64,000 bases of DNA from Ornithodoros turicata (lineage: Eukaryota; Arthropoda; Arachnida; Ixodida; Argasidae). The DNA is taken from positions 66,963,687 to 67,027,686 of the forward strand of contig NC_088206.1 of the NCBI RefSeq assembly GCF_037126465.1, given 5' to 3'. A program made the translations under genes and the position numbers. Below, in pieces: positions 34,500 through 46,132 of the stretch (position 1 is the first letter of the stretch; each line of letters begins with the position of its first letter). Under the pieces are notes generated by a model, which saw only the letters and a program-made list of their open reading frames with translations, did no database searches and had not been told where the DNA came from.

Positions 34500-37200
34500 A
34501 AAACATTGGACAACTGAAACCACTAAAGCCACCTACATCTTCTACGAGATCGACATGTACGGGACGACACCGTCACCTCTCTAGAGTGGATGACACGCCG
34601 GCCGATGTTCGGAGTTGATGGTTCTTTTCCGTAATTGTAGTGTATATTCACCGGAAGATCATTTGTGCCGCGATGGTACGATACTGTTCGGTTTCCCAAT
34701 GCTCCACCTACTGCACTGAACGCGGAATAAACGTGTAAAAGCAGACGACGCGAGAAAGCTATCCACACTGCGGTAGTTTATCGTTTCTCCGCAGCGCGCC
34801 GACACCGCTCGATCTCGGAGCGAATAGTTGTGGCACCCTCGGAAGTTGGGAGCGCGTAAGATGACTCAGCATTTTACGAGATTGCGTTTTCGTGACCTTC
34901 GAACTATGGTTGTTATTTCCAGTAACCGCACAGAAGTTCCATGTGTTTCAGTATACACCGTCCCACCTGTCAGTCTCTCAGTGATAACTATTATCACTTA
35001 TCACGATGATCACGCGCGACGCCACAGCGACTGATCCTCGGTGTCTCGGAAAAGAAGGTTCAAAGACCGCCACCCCTTCCAAGCCAACCGTGTTTACTGA
35101 CAACAGACGCACGGCGGCGCTTATCACGTTAAACGATAGGGGGAACAAGGTCAGGCGACATCGTTATCTCCCATTGAAGAGATGTATGGGCAGGACAGGG
35201 CAGGGCAGGGGCGTCTAGGCAGTTCGTTGAGATTTTTTGCAGTTCATTCCGTTGGGATTGGAGTTTTTTTTTTTTTCAGTGAAGCGCAACAAAGGGAACA
35301 GCCCCCCCCCCCCCCCCCCGCCAATGCTGAATTGATCATATACACTCTTTAGGAAACAGAACTTCACCACTTCACCACATAGCACGCTCCTATAATTACA
35401 GCCATTAGAGAAACAAGTAAATGACGCTAGACGTGTTTGAAATTCAAAATTACAGATTAAGATGCATCAATCAATATAATCAATCATCGTTCCGACATCG
35501 TTCACTGTCTTGATTTGTTTAAAGGGAAGCGAACACCTTTTTGTTATACTTATGCAGTTTTGCTATATGCAGTTTTGCATATCATAACCATGCCCGCGCT
35601 CCGCACTTTCCATAAATTAGGAGCGATAAGGGCTTGATGGGACGGGGCACTAAATAAGCGCTGCGATTGGCCCTCAATAATACCAGTCAAGTGCCCTACT
35701 AATTCAGCCACACTGGTACTGCACTGCGATTGGACTTCACGGAGCGAAAAACAGAGCCCGTGACCAATCACAGGGCGGCGGTGCATTTATCACGTAATAA
35801 CGAAAAGTTGAACATTGGGCCTGAGAAGACGTCGTGAGCGGTACGACGGTTTTTGGAAAGATACACCGGTATCGGTGGTTTGTTCATCAAGGCCACCAAG
35901 TTCCGTATAACGTCAACCAATTGTAGGGAATATAGACAAAAATGGTTTCTTGAAATAGAGGTTACGCAGCACGTAAGATGAATCACGACTCAGCTGAGCA
36001 TTCGTTATCGCTCGGATGCATTAACCTACCGAGATAAGATAATAATAATATGATATCATCAGACATGAAGTAGAGTGTACCCATAGCATAGATAACAGAA
36101 ATATGATTTTTGTCAGGAAGAAAGACGCGAGAATCGAGATGACTGACAACTGGTTCACGAGTTTGTGATTCGTGCCGCGAAACAACTGTGATCATATGAG
36201 AAGAGTTGTCACGAATTAAATTAATTTCGTTCGCGCGAGTTTGTTTCACACCACTGATCGAGCCTCGATGTCTGTCCATGTGATTAGGTCAACCCAATTG
36301 TAGGTTGGGATGCCTACAGCGAAATAGTTTTCCACGTACGGACCAAAACGTGTGCTCCCTCGCACGACTTTAGTCAAATCAATCAATTATCATCAGCCAA
36401 TTAATCTTTTATCTTCCTTTTCCCCGTTCGAATTCCCACTGATAGACAGCGAAGAGCACTGGATATATACGAAGCAGACGACGACATATTTCAACTTTGC
36501 GACCTCACCAACTTGCGACATTGCGGGAAGCAGCGAAGTGGACTGGGTCAACGTGGGTCACTATCGCAACAGTGCTTTCGGTGGCCGTAGCTGTGGATAC
36601 GGGCCGCCATCAACCGCATGGGCAGCCAATGGTAGCCACTGGTAACCACTAGTATAGTTCACCATAACACTCGCGTGCATGTGTTTCAAATCATCTGCGG
36701 CGGCTATACATGAAACCAGACTTGTATACGTATCTTGAGTACGTACTCAAAATACAGTATTCTGAATATTTTTTCCCGGTATTTTGGTACTCTACTCAAT
36801 ACTTTTTTGCGTCAAGTATTTTTAAAGTATTTAAAATACTTTTTCCGTTATTTGCTACTCAGTACTCAAAGTACTTTCCTTCCTCGTCCAGCCGTATCCA
36901 GCACACTTCCCCAGCCGTGTCCACATTTCCTTTCTTTCTTTTTTTTTTTTGTGAATTCGCGCATCTGTCATTTATCCTCCTATAAAATAGACTGGTCCCA
37001 GGCTCGGCCTTGCTTGTCAATAGTCCGACCCCTTCGTCAGAAAGCGATTCCTATTCATATTGCCAGGTGAATTCCCAGGGGATTAGGTACAAGAGAATCC
37101 CGGCATTTATTTCCTTGGTCACCAAAGCAATAAACACGCGCCAGAAGTTGAAAGACCCGAGCTGACATACAGGAGGGATTACGAAGTTTTGGGTCAGAAC
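34500..37200. other. Non-coding stretch upstream of the ATPase-like gene
   Basis: No supportable gene; an open frame at 36352-36645 has no recognisable domain. It contains a poly-T/poly-C run near 35270-35320 and, from about 36740, a degenerate repeat of GTATTT/AAAATACT words that resumes at 37550-37710. Two copies of the GCAGACGAC motif lie at 34741 and 36474. An upstream 5' exon of the ATPase-like gene may be hidden here. Confidence 0.4.
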
Positions 37201-37217
37201 GTCAGAACATATCACCA

Positions 37218-37349
37218 ATGCATAATGTAAAAACCCCGAGACTAGGGAACACGAAGGGACAGACACAACACGAAGTCTCATTTGATTGAGACTTTGTGTT
37301 GTGTCTGTCCCTTCGTGTTCCCTAGTCTCGGGGTTTTTACATTATGCAT
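37218..37349. repeat. 132-bp near-perfect palindrome (hairpin)
   Basis: Two arms of about 63 bp (left arm starting ATGCATAATGTAAAAACCCC) are almost exact inverse copies around a short TTTGAT centre, with about one mismatch. It is inserted in the AAAATACT-type repeat. It could be a fold-back transposon or a small-RNA precursor. Confidence 0.8.
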
Positions 37350-37820
37350 CATCTTCACCAGCTCGCTTGCTTCCTAGCCATTTTTTCATTGTCATATCAC
37401 CAATGTTTACTTGAGTTCACCAAAGTTCACCAAACATCACTTGACGCAAAGACTTTGCAAATGAAAGATATGCTGAAGCATGGCAGATGAAGTTTATTCC
37501 TTTCATTTGTACGGCCACGTTCAGAACACGCGTTTCACTTACTGCTAACACTAAAGTACTTTAGAGAGTATCTTAAATACTTCTTAAAGTATTTAGTGCT
37601 ATATTCAAATTACTTTCCAGTTTTGAGTATTTTGTACTCTATTTTAAATACTTTTTACGTGGAGTAGTTAGTATCTTATTTTAAACACTTTTGCGCAGTA
37701 TTTTGTACATGTCTTCCTGAAGCAGACGACATATTGACTTTTTTTCGTTCACATATATGGCGAAGGAGAGACTGCTGGGTGACTTTGATTGGCTATATAC
37801 GTCCGCACCCAGCTTCCCAG

Positions 37821-40800
37821 CGCGGCTTCTTTTTCGTCCGATCGCTTCGGCTATGAAGATAACTACAACCCTCTTGGTGACAAAAATGGAGAAGAAAACA
37901 AAAACGCAGTCACGGAGGATCCTCACGTGCAACGGCTGCGCTGGGGTCCGGACCCCGACGCGTTTCTTGAGCTTCGAGGCTTTCAACTGCGGCGGAGCTG
38001 CCTTCCGTTCTACGCCACCCTTTGTTGTGTGACGCTCGGTAACTGGCAGTGCACTTGACGGTGCGACGTCCCCGGATTACATGTCCATTGTCCTGCAGGT
38101 CTGTCATGGGCAGTGCTGTACGTGTGGCGCCCTCTCTGGCGCGTACGTCTTCTCTACGCCCGCTGCCCTCTGAGCATAGCGGGACATGTCACCGCACGCG
38201 ACTCCTACGGCCGCTTCACAGTCCGAGCAGTTACCAGAAGTCGTCTGCGACTTCCCGCTGGACCTCGACTACCGGCTCGAGAAGTCAACGTAACCGCCTT
38301 CGAGCACCAAGGAACAGTCTTTGTTTGGGACGAAGATGGCGGCTTTCAGGTAACGCAGACGATCGCGCGTTTAATTTTGGTGGTTCTGTGATGGGTGTTG
38401 CACTGCACGATGAAAAATCAAAACCCGAGACGGAGGAACACACGGACGATCACAACAAATTATCGATGCTATGACACGTGTGCGTCGTCTAGCGGTGCAG
38501 ACTGCGTTTATTTCGTATTTTTTTATGTAATGTGAAATAAACGGGCGTGAAAATGTTTTTTTTCGCTCTCTCCTGCACTATAGGAACAGCGTGGCTTGGA
38601 AAACCTCAAACTATCCTGTAAAAGCATCGTCGTCTGGCCCGGCTGGACGTCACAAGAGAGGTCTCAGCTCATAACACTCCATGGCAACAACGTCCCTATA
38701 CTGCCAAAGAGGACAGGCGTCCCTATGTACAAAGCCTTCAAGAGTCGCCTGGGAAGACCTCAGTACGTTCTTCTCTTTATCGGCACCTTTCTCCACTTCT
38801 TAAGGTCGCGGCTCCTGAGCTTCTTACACGCCAGCGCAGTCATCCTCGTAGCCACGTTTCTGGATCTGTTCACTCAAGCACGCGCCAGGAGACTCGCAAG
38901 GTCTTACGTCGATCGCGTCGCCAGAGCGCAAGTCCGGGTCGTTGGTCTGGGCGCTGCTCCCGAAATCATTCCAGCAACCATGTTGGTACCTGGAGACAGA
39001 TACGAGATCACGTCGGGCCTCGTTCCTTGCGATAGTGTCCTAGTCTCAGGGTCTTGCTTTGTGACTCCCCACCCTCTGTTGGCAGGACAAGCACCGTTAC
39101 GCCGTGAGGCGCTGACGTCGAGGGAAGACGTCCTCGATTGCGATCCATCTGGGCCTCACCGTCAAAGTATGCTACTTTGCGGATGTGATATCTTACCCGC
39201 AGGACTTGAGGCCTCTGTCCCGCCGATTGCTGTGGCATTAAGGACGGGTGCGGCAACGGAACTGTCACGTACACTGAATCGACGTCTACATCCACGTCCA
39301 ATGCCCATGACCGCTTTGAGAAGACTGCGAGCTATCGCAACCATAGTATCGTTCATTGCTGCCATAATAGTCGGGACGGTCTTATTCCTGTGGCTCGGCC
39401 AACCGCACAGCTTTACCTGGGACGAGGTCTTACTGCGTGCACTAAGCACAGCTGCGGTTGTGATACCACCTTCGCTTCCTCTGGCGTCTAAGATACTTTC
39501 TCAACGTGCCAGAAATGCTGTACCTGAAATTCAGTGTCCTTACGAAGCGACTGTCATACCGCTTTGGGGACTAACGACGACGGTGTGTTTGGACGCGCCT
39601 GGTACAGTGGCTCCCTCCGGGGAACGCTTATTCGGCGCTGTGCCGACGCTGTCTTGCGAGGCTCTAGGGCCAGTGGTTCGTCCAATAACTGCTCTTACAC
39701 CGAGCGAGCCACTGCGAAGAGCCGCTGCACTGTGTCCCGATTTGTACCCTTTGGAAGACGGGGAACGGGCTCTAGGCGCGCCGTTAGACGTTGGAGCTTT
39801 CGCCGGTTCCCGCGCCGACCTCCTTGGGTCGCTGGACGAAGTGAAGCTACGAGAAGCTGAACCAGGCGATGACGTCCGATTGAGGCCGCTGTTAAACCCA
39901 TTCTGGAGCACGCTCAGGCTCCGCGAGTTGGCGGCTGCTGCTGCGGCTGACGAAACTGCGGCGTGTTGTACACTGCGGCACTTATCGTTATCGCAAGTTG
40001 AAGAAACAGAGGAGGACATATCTCTGCCGGCGCCTCTCGGAAGAGAAGACACTCCCATACCGCGACCCCCTGTAAAGGCTTCTTTTCTAGCTCCAGCACC
40101 CGACGTTCCCGATATCTCATTATCCCCAACAGGAGACTACCAAGAACCTCAGCAGGACATAGTCGTTTCCAAAGAGGAAGTCATTGTCAAGAAAGCAGTC
40201 ACCGTTACCAGACCAAGGCGTCGGAGGCTTTGCATCTTGTTTCGGGCACTGGCATCCGTTATCGGAAGCAGTCTAGGCAACTGCCTCAAGTACCTAATTC
40301 GCGTAAGCGACCCACACGACCCTCCTCCGGCAAGTTTGACACCTACCTTGCAATCTCCGTCCCTCTCATCCAGACAAACCTCACCAAAACCACCTTCGAT
40401 ATCACCACATACACCAGCTCCTTCTGAAGAATTGCCTTCCCAATCGTCACCAATCAATCAACAACTTACCCAGACGCAACCCCAGCCAGACGTCGGTCGC
40501 CCTGACCACCTCATCGTCACCCACCGCTTCACTTCCACCACAAACCAGCCCTGGAAGTGTGCAGTTTACCGGCAGCACGGGAGCCCAGTGCTACACGTCG
40601 TTACACTTGGAGACCCATTCGCCCTGCCCGATTTATGCCATTGTTCTCCTTCATCCCTACCAGGGACCGTTGCTTCCTTACGAGAACGTGGTCTCGCTGT
40701 AGCAGGAGTAGCAGAGGGTCAACCGAACGCAGACCCTAGCCTACCCCCGGAAGACGGTACCCTTCACCCTTCCGGTCTCCTTCTATTTGCCCCTCCAAGG

Positions 40801-43800
40801 CCTAGCCAAGACACTCTCGACACGATCAACGCCATGTTTGGAGCTGGCCTACGAGTGGTCCTTGTCAGCAGCCAAGACCTGTTCAGAAGCATCGCCTTGG
40901 CAGAGTCCTCAGGCATCGTACGACCAGATGAAGCACTGATGGTCATCGCGGCTAGGCCTCCAATATCCGCAGATCGGTGCGCGAGAATCGATATCAGACC
41001 CGCTTCTGGAGACATTATCCCAGAGAAGGTTCCAAGGATCCATTATGCCTTGACTATGGCAACACTAGACGTGCTTGTGCAAGACTACCCGGACCTTCTC
41101 GAGACAGTGAGGACGGATATAAGCGTGTATGCCGCTGCGGGTCCGAATGACGCCGCGAGGGCTGTGAGGGTTCTTGGTACGCGCGCTGCGGTGGTTGCAG
41201 GTGGTCCTCCTCTGTCTCAAGCGGTACGATGGGCTCCTGGTGCAAGCCTGGCGATTGCCCCGGAGCACGGCGGCGCAGAGGTGAGGGCAAATGTTTCCAA
41301 AGTGGAGCAACTAGCAAGACATGAAGTAGCAAAAGGTGTGTCGAGACAGAGGAACATACAGAGACTGCAGAGCAGGTTCTCATCCGTCGTTAGTATCTGT
41401 CTGGGCCGACATTCGTCTGAACAGTCTGCCGGAAAAGCCAGGGAAAACCTCAGACATCACAGTCGGTGGTAGGATTCGAACCCACCCACTCTCAGTCATC
41501 AGCACGACCTTGGCTATACCACCGATGAGCCACGCTGCTGATGGAATCTCGGCTGTGTTCGAGAACCTGTTACGTCGTCTTTGTATGTTCGTTTGTCTCG
41601 GGGGTTTCGTTCCAATCATGTTTCACCAGCTAGCCTAGCGTTTTGTGTCTCGTCCGTGTGTGTGTGTCGTACCCTCTGAAATCGTGTTATAAGTGTGGAA
41701 GGAACGACCGGTCTTCAAACGAAAACGGAGTCGAGAGTGAATGGGGCACAATTGTATGCTTCTTGTATACAAGTGTTTTCTAGGGACAGTTTATGTATAC
41801 GGGCACGCTTGGGAGTATATGAGGGGGTTTCACAAGCATGCACCTGCATTTAAAAAGCGAATGTATCCAAATGAATGTTGCTAGCAGTCATCCATCATAT
41901 AGTCGCCAGCACTGTTTTTCATTACGCCTTTAATTAATTAGGGGATGGGTATCAACTAGGAAACTGTAGAGCGACTTGACAAGCATCCGAGGTGTTTTCT
42001 AGTATGTCATTTGTTTTTTAATAACGGCACAAAAAGAAAGCCAGTGAAGAAAACAAGTGACAGCGCCCCTCCGCGCGCAGTGATTGCAGCGCGCGCTACC
42101 GCGGACATGGTCGACATGTTGACGGAACAGGCTTTGTAATATTGCAGTCCAGTTATTCAATGCACAAAGTCACACTTGTCTCTGGAGCGCACTGCTTTTG
42201 TAACAACATTTACAAAAAAACGAAAAAGCTAGATAGGCAGAGCGCGGCGCCAGACGGGGCATTTTCCCGCGGAGGGCAGACAGTTATACCATGGGAACAG
42301 GTACGCTTCGTACCTTCCAATGAAAACGCGCACACGTCGTTTTCTACGATGATATGTATTACACAGCGTTTTTTTATTCGTGCATATTATATATATATAT
42401 AACGGCTATGAGAGCAGTATAGATAGCACAGGGGTGCATCCAATGTATTGCTCCGTAGACGAAAGCGTGCTGGGCGAACACAATGCATCCTGGACAGGTC
42501 CTGATCGCACGTCACAGCAAACGTCAAGGCACACGTGACCTTAAAGATGGCGGCGCCCGTGGTCGGCGGCCAAACCGCTTGTAAACAATGCGGTTGTTGT
42601 TTCTGGACGACGTTTTGGATGTTTTTCGATCACGGTAATTATTTTTATCCAGTAAAACGCGCAGTTTTACACATAAAGCCTCGTATTGTTGACAACTTCC
42701 AAAGATGTGATGACCGCGCGTTAAGACTTACCGAGCCGATACTAAGGTGAAATGGGCTACCATGTTGTGGAAGAAGCACCGCATAGTTTACGCTGGCAAA
42801 ATATGGTCATCTCTTGGTGTTATGACGGTGAAAATATGTTGGTAAGCGGCAAAACGACATGTAAACAAACTGCCATGACCTCAAAATGACGTTTTCTATG
42901 ACGTGCGACCAGGGCAAGATGGCAGTTTTGCCAAAAGCCCCCGCTTGAGGGTAGTTACAACAATGGCGGGTTTGTGTCACCCCTGTGGTATGTAGCTACT
43001 AGATGTATAATTACCTAAAATTAATTATAACTCTTCAATTAGTGGTTTTCGGGCAAAAGTAAGACTGTATAAAATGGGAGACACTCCGCGTTGAAACGAG
43101 CACGTGCGTTAAAAAATATCCGTCGCCGAACACTGCTATGCAAATGAGCCGAAACCAAAACCACGCGCCTCAGGAGCGCATGACGTTCGCTGTCGGCGGC
43201 TTATCTGGTCCGCCAAGCGTGCCGCCATGTTACACGCAAGGGTTGTCTGCCTATAGTATGGCGACATGTGTGGTCCGTAAACCGATTGATCAGCACCCAT
43301 TCTCATCGCTCCTTATGCGCGCGGTTTCGGTTCGTTCGCGTAGCAAACCTTGGCAAACCGTGCTCGTTCCAATATTTTTTTTTCTTAAAAAGAGAATGTC
43401 CGCCTGGCTGTATAACTTACCTGCAAGAACGGAATCTATGCTGCTCTCATAGCTTGGTATACAGGTTGTGACAAAAGTTTACGGAAAGCGCGAGCGGTGT
43501 GTTTTGTCCCCGGCGCAACGCTCGAGCGGCCAGCGGAACCGGACGACTTCACATGTTCAGGGGGTAAGTGAATTGGGGTGCCTCAATACTAGCTCCCTCT
43601 GCATAGGGTGAAGACAACCGCGTCGTTTGTTATGAATTTCCGCCATACTGACTCCCACGTACAGCTAGCTCACGATACGCTCAGAAAAGTGAGGCGGTAC
43701 GCTTAGCGACACACTGCATTTTAGAGTTGAGTAAATTCGCTGCAAAGGAGGTTTGAAAACGTTTGTGAAATCGGTACACAGCATTGCATGGTAAGCGTGG

Positions 43801-46132
43801 GAGTCAATATGGCGGCTTGGCGATATTCGCTTGTACCACGGCTTCTACAAAGGGTGACTCCACCCTACACAGAGGAGCTAATATTCAGGCACCCAGGCAC
43901 CCTAAGGTGAATGCGCTGGTTGCGACACACCGCGGTAATTTCGGTATCGCTTGAATGTGCTTGCGAAGTGGGTTGCATAGGTGTCGCTACCGGCGCAGTC
44001 CTCTCCCGCCCCTCTGAAAGAGTGAACGAGCCCGCTTCCGCCCGCTACTAGGGTGTCGCACTCAGAACAAAAATATACCCCAGAGCCGTTTATTAGGAGA
44101 GTTTGGCCATTGGGAGGAGCCTCTCTCAAAGCTCACCACTTGACGTCACACGATGGGAGGCGCCAAGGCCAATGGCACCATTTTGGATCAGAGCTTTCGC
44201 CTTGATATCTCCCATTGCTCCATCTTGGAGCAGAAGCACAGCCTTGAAATTCCTCCGTGCCGCCACGGCTCGCCTTTCATCCCGTTCAAGTGGGCGGAGC
44301 GATGACGTCTCTGACGTCACAACGACTCCGAGCGGCAAGAGATCACAGAATGGCAAAACTCTCCTCATAAACGGCTCTGACATACCCAAAACATATGCGC
44401 CCTCTGGTTAGCGCACGGAGCCTATAAGGCTCCATGCTTATAAGCCCCGGGATACTAATCGCACGTTCCCTCAATGCCCGTCTTTGACGTCATGTCTGCT
44501 ACCCAATAGTGAGGCGTGCGCTTTCTCTCTCTCTCTTTGCCGATGTATCTCTGACAAAGCGCAGTCGTGGTGGTGGTGAGATTGCTTGCCGTAGCTGGCC
44601 GCTCGCCCTTCTCCTTCGCCGTAGCAGACGATTCTCGGCAACCAATAAAACACCTCTATGAACTGACGTCATAACACTCCCCTGAAGGAGCTGGGACAGA
44701 TCGCCGCAGCTCCGCGCGCTCTTGTAAACTAATTTTCTCAAGAAATGCGCGCCTCCCGAAGGAAATATTTTGCACGATAGTTCCTGAAGGTAGTAGTCCA
44801 TATCGTGCTGTAAAAGTACACGTTCGAAGTGGCTTCCATACTACATTGAAACAACGGACCAAGAGTGCCATCACCTTCCGAGCAGACTGGAGCATATGCC
44901 AAGATTCCGAAAGCCTACAGGCCAGCGTACTGCGTTATTTTCGGAGCCTGTCGGGGCATTCTCATGGTCGTTAGTCCCAAGTACCCTTCTAATGTATGTA
45001 CGTATAGTCAATTTCACTCCCACGCCTTCCAAGAAGAAACAATGTAACCAATAGGCTCAGACTTTCCGACTAGTGTGTTTCATTTCCCATGCAGAAATCT
45101 CTCCCATTCACCCACTGTCTTTCCTTCTTCTTCCAGGAACTCCCATCTCTTGCAGCACCCCTGGTGTCCACAACTATCCGCTCCATCCTCAACCTTTTAC
45201 GTGTGGGCCGTGCCACCCTGGAAACCCGTGTGGCTTGCATTCGGTTTCTCCTTGTCGTCGGCAGCTGCCGCGCTGTCACGGAGCTCCTGTTGGGGACTGA
45301 ACTGGCCGCACTGACTGACTCTCAGGCCGCCTACCTGGATACGACTACGTCTCTCGTCTCCCTCCTCCTCACGTCTCCTCGGCCACCATTGAGTCTCTCT
45401 TCCAGCCCCGTTGTGCCAGACCCTTGGCAGGTAGCAATCGCTGCCTTCGCACATTGTCTTGCCTGCGTTACATGTCAGGCGTCTTTAATGATCCATCTTC
45501 GCTACTTTCTGGAAGTGGACCATGATCCATACATCACCCGCTTCGAGTCTGCTTCCGCCCTTTTTGGACTCTCCGGTTACCAAACCTGCTTCCTGGCCAT
45601 CTGGGCTCTCGGAGGACCTCCGAGACGCAGCACAGTTACCAGCCGCCACATCGTGTGCCTAACGACAGCTGTGGTCTTCCATACGGCGGTGATCCTGGCG
45701 CCAGTTGCTGTAATAAGCAGTCTCATTTCTCCGCCCTGGCTTCCAAACGGGTCTCGAATGAGGCAAGCCATGCTCATATGGGCTGCCGTATCGCTGCTGC
45801 TAGGTGCTACGCTGGAGCTCGTGATTTTACCAGGATCCTGGTTACGTCGTCTGCGAAGAGACTTTGTTGCAGACGACAACGTAACAGGAAAGAAGGCCGC
45901 AGAGACACGTCGTGTGCCTCTCTTTGGAACTCACGGACGCAAAGGAGGGTTTGAGGAAGAAGTCATGAGGGAACGACAAAAAGGGCGTGTGGATGGAAGA
46001 AAAGTAGGTTTTAATGTAAATAGAGAAGTTCCAGTCAGCGGGCTCCAGTCTCCTTCCGCAGGACATCCAAGAATCGACCGCGGGTCATCTCCTGTGCTGA
46101 AGGGAAAGCATACGCGCCAGGTCACGTGCTGA
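37821..46132 (+). CDS. Divergent P5B (ATP13A-like) P-type ATPase, probable pseudoenzyme, 5' end incomplete
   Basis: Four exons join in phase: 37821-38038, 38099-38349, 38584-41280 and 45137-46132, about 1,387 codons; an upstream exon with the ATG is missing. The order matches P5B ATPases: membrane segment YATLCCVTLG, FVWDEDGGFQ, two membrane spans, actuator LVPGDRYEITSG, M4 motif IPPSLPLA (P5B consensus PPALP), a long disordered Pro/Ser insertion, nucleotide-domain HGSP, and several C-terminal spans. Catalytic motifs are altered. TGES is replaced by LAGQ, DKTGT by DAPGT, TGD by SSQD, and the GDGxNDC hinge by AGGPPLSQ. P5B pumps export polyamines from endolysosomes; this one probably cannot cycle. 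The frame stays open over 2.7 kb, arguing for selection. The 41281 donor was chosen over read-through into a SINE. The last 35 codons overlap LIN52 antisense, so the true stop may differ. Confidence 0.75.
41366..41545 (-). mobile_element. Ruka-like SINE, copy C, just downstream of a coding exon
   Basis: On the minus strand a tRNA-like head (GTGGGTTCGAATCCTACCAC) is followed by CTGTGATGTCTGAGGTTTTCC, matching copy A at 18690-18955. The plus-strand reading frame of the ATPase-like gene runs past its likely donor at 41281 and into this SINE, which supplies the stop codon at 41472. Confidence 0.65.
43466..43950. repeat. Imperfect large palindrome, probably an eroded fold-back element
   Basis: Blocks GCGGTGTG, AGGGTGCCTCAATACTAGCTC and GACTCCCACG on the left recur in reverse complement order on the right (CGTGGGAGTC, GAGCTAATATTCAGGCACC, CACACCGC). 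The outer left end ACAAAAGTTTACGGAA resembles the Tc1-like MITE termini. Confidence 0.45.
44081..44379. mobile_element. hAT-like MITE family C in the ATPase-like gene intron
   Basis: This 299-bp element has inverted ends CAGAGCCGTTTATTAGGAGA and the inverse of CAGAGCCGTTTATGAGGAGA. The flanks ATATACCC and ACATACCC match at seven of eight bases. Confidence 0.75.

Larger units (their letters stand above)
41546..45136 (+). other. Long last intron of the ATPase-like gene
   Basis: I see no exon here. It holds the hAT-like MITE at 44081, an eroded palindrome at 43466-43950 and a short AT microsatellite near 42390. An open frame at 42535-42750 opens with an ATGGCGGCGCC-like context but shows no domain. 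Confidence 0.5.

Noticed and set aside
36352..36645. Candidate missing 5' exon of the ATPase-like gene
   Set aside because: No resemblance to P5B N-termini, and I could not match a donor in the required phase to the acceptor at 37820.
37758..38032. ATG-initiated frame MAKERLLG at the start of the ATPase-like gene
   Set aside because: It is in a different frame from the exon that joins correctly to 38099, and bridging would need an intron of about 40 bases.
39540..40058. 172-codon minus-strand frame
   Set aside because: It lies entirely antisense to the large ATPase-like exon, which has family similarity.
42535..42750. Possible THAP-like zinc-finger frame (Cys-x2-Cys near the start)
   Set aside because: The cysteine spacing does not complete a known zinc finger, and there is no AVPTIF-type motif or splice support.
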